The position numbers and the translations under genes were made by a program. A model generated the notes under the pieces. The model did no database searches and was not told the DNA's origin. It saw nothing but the letters and a program-made list of their open reading frames with translations. From Eimeria necatrix (Eukaryota > Apicomplexa > Conoidasida > Eucoccidiorida > Eimeriidae): a DNA stretch of 34,690 nucleotides. Shown piece after piece: positions 21,959-31,300 of the stretch. The stretch lies in assembly GCF_000499385.1 (NCBI RefSeq), contig NW_013654170.1:1-34690 (forward strand), in the 5' to 3' direction. Within the stretch, counting starts at the first letter, position 1; the number at the start of each line of letters is the position of its first letter.

Positions 21959-22529
21959 TAATTGTCATTAAATAAAGCGCGATTAGCTGTTTAATTTCCA
22001 GGCGCTCACGCCTTCTAGAACGGGCACAGCAGCTACTCCCAATTAGGGTTTAGGGTTTAGGGTTTAGGGTTTAGGGTTTGTCTTACGGCCGCTTCTCGAG
22101 GGCCAGATTGAGGGCCTCTTCTGTGAGCTCCACATAGACGCCAGATGCGTTGGGGTCTGCTGCTGCTGCTGCGTCTGCTGCTGCTGCTGTGTCTGCTGCT
22201 GCTGCTGTGTCTGTTGCTGCTGCTGCTGTGTCTGCTGCTGCTGCTTTTGTGTCTGCTGCTGCTGCTTTTGTGTCTGCTGCTGCTGCTGCTGTGTCTGCTG
22301 CTGCCGCTGCTGTGTCTGCTGCTGCTGCTGCTGCTGGCTCGTCTACTGCAGCAGAAAGGGGCCCTTGGAAGTAAGAAAGTTCCTGCTGCAGCCAGGCGAA
22401 GGCGGGGCAGCTCTGAGGCTTAGGTGTCTGTACACCTTGTTGGCTGGCTGCAGCAGCAGCAGCAGCAGCAGCTGTTGCTGCTGCTGCAGCAAACAGCAGC
22501 AGCAGCAGCCACGGAAGGGCGCGCTTCAT
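17110..22529 (-). CDS. Protein disulfide isomerase-like protein lacking CXXC active sites
   Basis: Fourteen exons in consistent phase: 22529-22087, 21817-21691, 21476-21187, 20969-20872, 20619-20522, 20460-20437, 20316-20236, 19900-19829, 19584-19513, 19309-19190, 18955-18862, 18594-18518, 18047-17931, 17565-17110; about 722 residues. Signal peptide MKRALPWLLLLLFAAAAAT; C-terminus HEDL, a KDEL-type ER retrieval signal. Domain order fits PDI a-b-b'-a': b has LLLKPKGFRKEF; b' has ELRPVVFLFGGSEP, FAEAAAAFDKSVLF and YLGIEETAKPQVVIV; the linker has KFKEGKLKPYYKS, very close to PDI. The a' domain has VVLESNKDVLLLIYSSSCPHS and a cis-Pro in GYPVVVFF. Its active site is CPHS instead of CGHC, and the first domain has SRCTDTS. 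Poly-Ala tracts sit in exons 1, 3 and 14. The 24-nt exon 6 and the edges of exons 3-5 are least certain. Confidence 0.88.
17204..17306 (-). repeat. In-frame 18-bp telomere-derived repeat (ETLNPS)
   Basis: Five copies of TTTCGCTAGGGTTTAGGG (plus strand), each a telomere pair plus TCGC. On the coding strand they read as six-residue units ETLNPS between GKAPPKA and KVPIVYTG of the PDI a' domain. No GT-AG pair around the array preserves the frame, so it appears to be translated. Confidence 0.8.
18740..19060. repeat. TTTA/TAAA tetranucleotide tracts around PDI exon 11
   Basis: Two AT tracts in the PDI-like gene: ATTTATTT/TTAATTAA at 18740-18850 and AAATAAATAAAT at 18957-19061. Exon 11 lies between them, and its acceptor ATTTAG follows directly from the second tract in the transcript. 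Confidence 0.9.
21866..21960. repeat. ATTT tetranucleotide tract in PDI intron 1
   Basis: About 24 TTTA units with one interruption near 21929. Confidence 0.9.
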
Positions 22530-22755
22530 TGCTGCAGGGCCTCTGTGGGGTTCACTGGGCGGCGGGTTTCGGGTGTATAGGCAGCTGGTGTACATACACC
22601 CCAAGCCAGGCCAAACCCTGACACGAGTCAGCTCTTTTTGACTTATTTTACTTTTAAAGAATAAACAAATAAAGAAAAGGAAAATGAAACATAAAACTAA
22701 CTAAAAAGAGCTCACGCAGCAGCAGCTGCGGCAGAGGGGGCCCCCTGGGGGCCCC

Positions 22756-22787
<32 letters not shown>

Positions 22788-22970
22788 GCTGCTGCCTCAG
22801 CCTGCTGCTGAAATCGCGGGCGGAGAGTTCCTTTTTCGAATTAAAAGACAATTAATTGGCCAATTTAATTAATTTAATTGTTTTATTTCACTTTTTATTC
22901 AAATTAATTAAAAGAAGAACTCCAAAGTGAGCGAACGAACGGCGACGGTCTTCACGACCTCCAGGCTCTG

Positions 22971-22987
22971 AGGTGTACGTACACCCC
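22971..22987. promoter_or_regulatory. Representative copy of the GGTGTACGTACACC palindrome
   Basis: AGGTGTACGTACACCCC. Related copies sit at about 5478, 14243, 14274, 14459, 18256, 19399, 21774, 22422, 22587, 23637, 24001, 24833 and 30327. Role unknown; the perfect dyad suggests a protein site or a small fold-back element. Confidence 0.5.
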
Positions 22988-23169
22988 AAATTTAAAACGC
23001 CAGCTCTCGACTAACTGGGCCATTTATGTTTATTCATTTATTTGTTTATTTGTTTGTTTGCTTTTCAACCATTATTAGTTCATTTTCCTAAATTAATATT
23101 ATTAGCGCAACAGCCACTAGCAACAAATAAGAAATGAAACACTCAGTAGAGGCGTAGGTAAGGAGAGAG

Positions 23170-23470
23170 CCACAGCTAGCCAGCTAGCTATGGCCAGCTA
23201 GCTAGCCAACTAGCTGGCTAGCCAGCTAGCTACGGCCAGCTAGCTAGCCAACTAGCTGGCTAGCCGGCTAGCTACGGCCATACGGTTGTGGCTAGCTCGC
23301 CATGGCTAGGCGGTTGTGGCTAACTATCTATGGTTTTGTGGCTCGCTAGCTATGGCTAGCCAGCTAGCTAGCTATGGCCAGCCAACTAGCCAGCTATGGC
23401 TAGCTAGCTAGCTAGCTAGCCAACCAGCTAGCTATGGCTAGCTAGCTAGCCGCCCAGTTGCGCCTACGTA
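23170..23470. repeat. TAGC tetranucleotide tract, degenerate
   Basis: GCTAGCTAG runs with TATGGCTAG and ACGGCCAGC variants; a more diverged relative of the tracts near 3.6 and 9.7 kb. Confidence 0.85.
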
Positions 23471-25084
23471 GCCAGGCAGTAGGCAGCTAGCTGCCACTCC
23501 GTAGCTGCAGCTAGCTGCAACCACCTGTCAAATCAGCAGCAGCAGCACAGCAGCAGCAGCAGCAGCGCAGCAGCAGCAGCGCAGCAGCAGCGGCGCAGCA
23601 GCAGCTGCGCTGCTGCTGCTGCGCTGCACGAGAGCCTCGTGTACGTACAGCTCAAGCGGCCCGGCTTTGAAGCAGCAGCTCGAGAATTTGTTGGAGTTTA
23701 AAATAAAGCAATTTAAAATATAATTATTTTTTATAAATGCAAATTTGAAATGTAATTATATTTTATAAATGGCAATTTGAAATAAAATTATATTTTATAA
23801 ATGAATGCAAAGTTGAAATGTAATTAATTTACAAGTGCTGAAATAGTCCTTTAATTGCTTCAATTGCATTTAAAAAAGCATTTAGAAATTCCATTTTGTC
23901 GAATTTCAACCTATCTTTTGTTTTGAATTATTTATTTGAAATTTTAATTCCACTTTTTTTCTTTTCGCACTTTTACACTCGCCTGTCTGCATGCGTCGTT
24001 GGGGTGTACGTACACCTCAAACGCTAGGCAAAACTTTGAAAGTTTTGAAGCGAAAAATGAAAAAAGTAAAAATGACAAATGAAATAAAGATAAATAAAAG
24101 GAGAAAAGACAAAAGAAATAAAGATGGAAAAGAAATAGAATAAAATGCAAAAAGGAAAAAGAAAGACAAAAACAAATTAAGATAGCATTGGGGAAAAGTC
24201 CGAAAAGTGGTTTGCTGTTTTGCATGCATGCAAAACATAAATTGTTTTTTTTTCTTCTTTTGTTTTTTAATGCAATAAAGGAAAAGTTTCAAAGTTGGCA
24301 AAAAGGGTCTTTTTGGAAATAAAAGAAAAACGCCAAATAATGAAAAAGAGTTTCGCAGAAAAGTCGAAGAAAAGTTGCAAAAGAAAAAAGGAATAAAACA
24401 GGGAGAGTAAAAACAGAAAAAAGAAAAAGAAAATAAAAACTGAAGAAACAAAAGTTGAAAAAGAAGAAGAAAAAGAAAATGAAAATTAAACAAAGAAATG
24501 GTAAAGAATAAAAATTGAACAAATAAACGTCGAAAAAGAAAAAAATAAAACTTGAAGAAAAAGAAAATAAAAGTTGAGCAAAAGTTGAATAAGAAGAGAA
24601 AAAAGAAATAAGAATTGAAAAATAAGTTGCAGAAAAAACAGAATAAAAGTTGAAAAGAAAATAAAGAAATAAAAATAAAAGTTTAAATCTTTTGGGCCTG
24701 TTTGAGGTCTCGAGAGTTGCACGAAAACTCCCTTCCATCCAACAAAAAAGAACAAAAACTATTTTCCAAATTTAAAGAAGTGACAAAAACAAAAGAAGAA
24801 TAAAAAGCACTTTCCAGCCTCGTCACCACCGCCTGTACAGACACCCCAGCGCATGCAGCCCCAAACGCCCGCGCGTCGCAACGCCTTAGGGTTTAGGGTT
24901 TAGGGTTTAGGGTTTAGGGTTTGGGGTTTGGGGGCTTCTGGAGGAGAGAAAGGATACTAAAGAGATAAAGAAGAAGCAAATAAAAAGAAAATAAAAAATA
25001 AAAGAAGATTAAAATGGTCAAAGAAAATGAAAGATGTAAAAAGGCAAAAGAAACAAAAAGAGAAAAAGAAACAAAAAAGACCAG

Positions 25085-25515
25085 AAATGAGTTCGAAGGG
25101 TTTAAAAGGGTTTGAAAGGGTTTAGAAGGGTTTAAAGCGGAGAAGGGTTTTGAAGGGTTTAGAGGGGTTTAGAAGGGTTTGGAAGGGTTTAGAAGGGTTT
25201 AGAAGGGTTTAGAATGGCTTAAAAGGGTTTAACGGATTTTGAAGGGTTCAAAAGGGTTTAAAAGGGCACAAAAAGACTTTGAAGGGTTTAGGAGGGTTTA
25301 GAAGGGTTTAGAAGGGTTTAAAAGGGTTTAGAAGGGTTTAGAAGGGTTTAAAGGGTTTACGAGGGTTTAAAAGCGTTTAAAAAGACCGAAAGAACGCAGA
25401 AGGGTTTAGAAGGGTTTAGAAGGCTCCGGAGGGTTTGGAAGGGTTTACGAGGGTTTAGAAGGGTTTAGAAAGGGTTTAAAAGGGTTTAAAAGGGTTTAAA
25501 AGGGTTTAAAAGGGT
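25085..25515. repeat. Degenerate (AGAAGGGTTT)n array
   Basis: About 38 units of a 10-11 bp relative of the telomere repeat (GAAGGGTTTA, AAAGGGTTTA), with unique bits at 25205-25275 and 25380-25435. It follows the last recognised SPT5 exon in the transcript direction. Confidence 0.9.
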
Positions 25516-25539
25516 TTAAAAACAAATAATTGCAAATAC

Positions 25540-25846
25540 CGTTTGCTTTTCCTGAGTTACTTCTAATGGTTCTATTTCTTTTATTTCCGTCGTGTAAAAA
25601 TTTCCGCCACAAGATATCACAGCTCGAGCCCGCTGGCTGTCCGTTGATACCAACACGCCCTGCAGCCAAACCCTAAACCCTAAACCCTAAACCCTAATAG
25701 ACCCTAGCAAGCCCTGCCAACCCTAGGAGCCAGTAGAAAACCCTGGTAAACCCTAAACCCTAAACCCTAAACCCTAAAGCTCGAGGAGCTGCAGCTGAGC
25801 CCTACCACACAGCGAACCAACGGCAGATCGGCCGCAGCAGCAGGGG

Positions 25847-25897
<51 letters not shown>

Positions 25898-25913
25898 GCT
25901 GCTGCTGGCGCTT

Positions 25914-25954
<41 letters not shown>

Positions 25955-28279
25955 TACCTGTTTAGGGTAGTGAGGGCCTCGAATGACCCTCACAAGAACG
26001 CCTTTGAGGCACCAGGGCGGCAGCTCGTGTCGGTCTGCTGCTGCTGCTGCTGTTGCTGCTGCTGCACTCGAAAGCCTCATGCTGCTGCTGCTGCTGCTGC
26101 TGCCTCCTGCAGCAGAAGCCACAGACCCTAAACCCCTATCTCTGCTGCTGTAGGCCCCAGAGATGGACATGGAGCTGCTTCCTAAGGACACCGACAAGTC
26201 GCTCAAAGACCTGCGCCGCAAACCCTAAACCCTAAACCCTAAACCCTAAACCCTAGACGTAAACCCTCGGAGCTGCTCCTGGGGTTCCTCGGGAAGCCCT
26301 GGCGCTGTCAGCCTCCCCAGAATTCCGGCCCCTGCCCAGCCCCCAAACCCTAAACCCCAAACCCCAAACCCCAAACCCCAAACCCTAAACCCTAAACCCC
26401 AAACCCTAAACCCTAAACCCTAAACCCTAGAGCCTGACACGGCGTCTTCGTCAATGAGTGCGTCGACAACAGGGTTTGGGGTTTCGGGCTGGCTTTGTTG
26501 AGATAAAGGAGGCAAAGAATTAATGGCACTTGAAAGAGGAGTTAGGGTTTGAAAACTGTCCCCTTTTTTGTCCCCTTTTTCAAAGGGGCCCCCCCAGGGG
26601 GGCCCCCGCAAAGGCTCCACCCAAGAGTCCCCGAGGGCCCCCACGGCGCCTGCAGCAGCAGCAGCAAATAAATAAATAAACAAATAAATAAATAAATAAT
26701 AAATAAATAAATAAATAAATATATAATTAATTAATTAATTAATTAATCAATTAATTATGTTATTTTGGTTTTTTAAGTTGGGGTTCTTCAAAGGGGGAGG
26801 CGGACTGGTGCGGGCCTGGGACGCCGGCCAAACCCTAAACCCTAAACCCTAAACCCTAAACCCTAAACCCTAAACCCTTACGGGCGTAGTCTCTGCCGGT
26901 TTCCAGGACCTGGACGTCGCTTTTGGGGATCTTGACGACTTCAGATTTGGTTTGGAGTAAAACCCTGAAATGAAAAAAAGAAATATTTAATTAATTGCAA
27001 TTTTTAATTTAAATTTATTTTTATTTATTGTTATTTTCATTTATTATTATTTTCATTTTCTTTATTTCTTCAATTTAAATGAAAAACAAAAAAGCCAAAA
27101 TGCTGATTAATTAGCGACAAAACAACAGTTCTAAATAAAACAAAAAATAAATATATAAATAAATAAATAAATAAATAACAAGTAAATAAATAAATCCATA
27201 AATGAACAAATAAAATAAATAAACAAATGAATACATAAATGAATGAATCAAAAATAAATCAAATATAAAAATAAATAAATAAGTGAATAAACAAACAAAT
27301 AAATAAATAAATAAAACCCTCAAGAGAAATAACAAAGAGAGGGAACCAGATTCAAAGAAAAAAAGAAAAAGAAAAAAAGCCAAAGACGGAAAGAATTCAA
27401 AAAAGAAAAGCAGAAAAGAACAAAAAAGAGAACTCCAAACCACAAAAAAGGGTTTCAAACCCTCGCGTAAACCCTCACGTCACATCATCTCGATCCACAG
27501 ATCGAACATTTGCAATAACTCCTTTATGTTTTCCTTTTTGAACTTTAATTTGTTTTCCAACCAAAGGGTCTTGTTTTCTGCCGAGTCGGAAGCCGCGGGG
27601 GCCCCCGCGGGGGCCCCCGGGGCCCCCCGCGCCGCGGGGGCCCCCCTGGGGGCCCCCCTGGGGGCCCCCGGGGGCCCCCCACAGGGGCCTGGGGGCCCTG
27701 AAGACACTTTGTGCTGCTGCCACGCGAACTGCTGCTGCTTTGACTGCAACAATTCCCCTATTTTCCGTTTTGTTTTTAAAACGGACGAAAACAGTTTCTT
27801 TCCAAACGTGGAGGACCTGGGCCTGTTCCTCGAGGCCGTGGGGGCCCCCCAGGGGCCCCCGAACCCCCGCAAACGCAAGAAAGACTCGGACAACCCTGGC
27901 AAAGAACGCGAACTAAAGAGTTGGACTCTATTAGGGGCCCCCGAACCCCCGCAAACGCAAGAAAGACTCGGACAACCCTGGCAAAGAACGCGAACTAAAG
28001 AGTTGGACTCTATTAATCTTCCATCTGCGTCTGGAGCTGTTTGCAAAGATGTGTCTAGGGTTTGGGAAAGTGCTGCAGCATCAGCAGCAAGCAGCGAGTT
28101 GTGGGGAGTCAGCAGCTGCACAGAACGCGCAGCAGCGTCTATGAACAGCAGCAAACCCCTTTCTTTGGAAACCAACTCCACGAAAGTAAACAAAGAAAAC
28201 CCCCGGTAGCTCGAGGCCCCGCTGCTGCTGCTGCTGCTCTCCGCAGCCAGAGTCAAAGACTCCAGCAAACACCGAAACT

Positions 28280-28351
<72 letters not shown>

Positions 28352-31300
28352 GCAGCAGCAGCAGCAGCAGCAGCAGCACACGCAGCAGGGGGGGCAAGCA
28401 GGAAATGAAGCGCGGAGCTGCCGTGGAACAGATGCAGCAGCAAACACTGCAGCAGCAGACACAGCAGCAGCAAACACTGCAGCAGCAAACACTGCAGCAG
28501 CAAACGCTGCAGCAGCAGATACAGCAGCAGCGAACACTGCAGCAGCAGATACAGCAGCAGCAAACACTGCAGCAGCAAACACTGCAGCAACTGCAAACAC
28601 TTAGACTCTGCCCGGGGTCCTGGCGTGCTCTTTTCCAACCTCCAACGCTAAACCCTAAACCCTTAACCCTAAACCCTAAACCCTAAACCCTAAACGCTGG
28701 AGTACTTCTCCTGAGTAAACCCTAAACCCTTGAACCCAAACACTCATTTGTACACAAGCCACCCAAACCACTAACCCCAACCCCTCTCTTCTAATACAGA
28801 CACTTAAATCCAAAACCCTAAACCCTAAACCCTAAACCCTAAACCCTAGATTCGGACTTCGGAATAAGTTGAAGGCGAGAAGATGGTGGCCACGAGGGTT
28901 TGCTTGTCAATGTGAGTTATTAAACCACTGCGCCTACAACTCTCCCCATCCACCCCAAACCCAAACCCTAAACCCTAAACCCTAAACCCTAAACCCTAAA
29001 CCCTAAACCCTAGATTCGGACTTCGGAATAAGTTGAAGGCGAGAAGATGGTGGCCACGAGGGTTTGCTTGTCAATGTGAGTTATTAAACCACTTCTTCCC
29101 GCATTAACTCCGTGAAGGGCTTTAACACTTTCTCCTTCTCGAAAGTCTTTGCGGATTTCGGACACCTGCTCGCAAAACCCTAAACCCTAAACCCTAAACC
29201 CTCAACCCTAAACCCTAAACCCTAAGGAAGGGTTTTAGAAACTCTCGATGAAGCAAGCCCTGGCATGAGATTGAGGAACCAGGTAAGAACTTTCAGCTGT
29301 CGTCTGAAAAACCCGGAATTAGGGTTTAGGGTTTGTACTTCGAACTTGACATGCCACGTGAAATTAGGGTTTAGGGTTTAGGGTTTGTACGTGGAGTCTG
29401 AAGTTCCCGAAAACGCCAGCAAAAACCAAATTAAGGGTTTAGGACGAAGCAAGGGTTTAGGGTTTAGGGTTTAGGGTTTGTACTTTGAGTTTGACATCTC
29501 CAAAACCTCCTTCGCCGAGGGTCACTAAATATCAGGGTTTAGGGTTTACGGTTTGTACGCTGAGTTTGGGGTCCCCGAAAACGCCAGCAAAAACCAAATT
29601 AAGGGCTTAGGACGAAGCAAGGGTTTAGGGTTTAGGGTTTAGGGTTTAGGGTTTGTACTTTGAGTTTGACATCTCCAAAACCTCCTTCGTCGAGGGTCAC
29701 TTGAATTTGAGTGTCTCTTTCTTCTTCTTGGCTCTGCGGCAGGCGGCTGACTTTTCCCCTCAGGCCCTGCAGCTCTCCCTAAAAATAAAATAAATAAAAA
29801 TAAAATAAATAAAAGTAAATAAAACAAAATTAAATTAAATTAAATTGAATTAAATTGAATTAATTCGAATAAGAATTAAAGTTGAATTGAAATAAAATAG
29901 AGAATAAAAATAAAAAAGAATAAACAAGAATAAGAAAGGAAAAAAAGGGAACAAAAAGGAACAATAAATGAATACTTTGGAAGCAAATGGGGAAATGGTG
30001 GAAAACAAAAAAAGAAAAAAAGAAAAAGAAATAAAAGAAAACACAAGTGAGATGAAAAGGAAAAGAAGAAATTAAAAATAAAATAAAAAAGAGAAAAGAA
30101 GAAAAAGAAAAAAAGGAAAATTGATTTAATGCCGAAGTTAAAAGAAAACAACAGAAGGAGACACTTGACGAATAACAAACAAAAATAAAATAAATAAAAT
30201 AAACAAAATAAATAAAATAAATAAAATAAATAAAATAAATGAATAAGATAAATAATAAAACAATAAAACAAACAAACCAAATGAATTAAGAAAAACAAAA
30301 AACAAAAAAAATGGATTTAATGTTTCAGGTGTACAGACACCTGAATGACCAACACCCTGTCGCCCAGCCTGAAGGCGCTGCGTTGCTGCTTCAGCATTTG
30401 GAGTAAAGGCTTTTGAGCTGAAGAAGAAAAAAGAAGAATAAAAAGACAAAAAAGAATTAAAATTAAATTAAAAACAATTAAAAAGACATAAATGGAACTC
30501 AAAAACAGAAAAAATGATCCAAAAAACCCGAAAAAAGACTTCAAAGGATTCAGCAAAGGTTTTTGAGCTGAAGAGGAAAAAAGAAGAATAAAAAGACAAA
30601 AAAGAATTAAAATTGAATTTAAAACAATTAAAAAGACACTAAATGCATTTAAAGGATTAAATGGAACTTAAAAGCAGAAAAATGATCCAAAAAGAGAATA
30701 AAAAGACAAAAAGAATTAAAAATGAATTTAAAAACAATTAAAAAGACATTAAATGCATTTAAATCTAATTAACAAGCAAATTAGAAGGAAATTAAAAGGA
30801 AATTAAAAGGAAAATGAAACAAAATAAAAGAGAAGATAAAAAGGAGATTAAAAAGAAAAAAAGAATTTAAAAAAACAAAAACAGAGACAAAAAGAAGGCC
30901 TAGACACAGCCAAAAAAGTCTTTAAAATGCCCTTCAAAAGTTTCCAAAAAGTGTTTAAAAGGTCTTTTAAAACCTTTCAAAAACACTTCAAAAGCTCTTT
31001 CAAAAGCTCTTTCAAAACTCTTCAAAGTCTCTTCAAAATGTCTTTCAAAACTCTTCTAAAACTCTTCAAAAACTCCTCAAAAAGCTTCCAAAAAACCGCA
31101 AAAAAAGATCCACAAAAGCCGCAAAAAGCCAACAAAAGCGAATGAAAAGGCGCCCCTTTGGGGCCCCCTGCGGGCCCCTTGGGGGCCCCTTGGGGGCCCC
31201 TCGGGGGCCCCTTGGGGGCCCCCTGGGGGCCCCCTGGGGGCCCCAAAAGGGCCCCAAATGCTGACCTGCAAGAGTCTCTTCTCTGTCGGTTTCGGACATT

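Larger units (their letters stand above)
17576..22080. repeat. Telomere-like tracts filling the PDI-like gene's introns
   Basis: AAACCCT tracts (plus strand) at about 17582-17613, 18056-18112, 18178-18204, 19138-19188, 19318-19376, 19458-19500, 19594-19642, 19735-19819, 19914-19990, 20136-20206, 20323-20372, 20631-20707, 20838-20869, 20981-21027 and 21482-21532. TTTAGGG orientation at 17696-17804 (degenerate), 17895-17926, 20478-20519, 21150-21184, 21648-21688 and 22044-22078. None falls in the exons, apart from the 18-bp derivative in exon 14. Confidence 0.9.
22530..25539. other. Region between SPT5 and PDI-like gene; SPT5 3' end not located
   Basis: Holds four GGTGTAC-type palindromes (22587, 22971, 24001, 24833) and one half-diverged copy (23637). 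Also a CAG/GGGGCCCC patch (22710-22820), AT-rich DNA (22840-23110 and 23690-23960), CAG (23530-23630), a purine-rich stretch (24040-24800) and telomere-like repeats (24885-24930). Minus-strand islands that could be last SPT5 exons: 22930-22971 (SLEVVKTVAVRSL), 23975-24030 (VYVHPNDACRQAS) and 24690-24740 (GVFVQLSRPQTGPKDLN). None is strong enough to call. Confidence 0.5.

Noticed and set aside
17576..22080. Regularly spaced repeats as a CRISPR array
   Set aside because: Repeat runs vary in length and are pure heptamer; the spacers between them are exons and introns of one eukaryotic gene.
24017..24755. Phe/Leu-rich minus-strand frames, also at 27111-27458 and 29850-30449
   Set aside because: They come from purine-rich plus-strand introns (TTT and TTC codons). 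No family resemblance and no sensible membrane-protein pattern.
28277..28397. Poly-Leu extension of the SPT5 KOW exon
   Set aside because: The terminal CTGCTGCTGCAG works as an acceptor in the right phase; poly-Leu in a nuclear factor is unlikely.
29242..29311. SPT5-like exon reading SSYLVPQSHARACFIES
   Set aside because: Has a fair acceptor, but the flanking exons 29778-29659 and 29165-29022 already join in phase and match the family without it.
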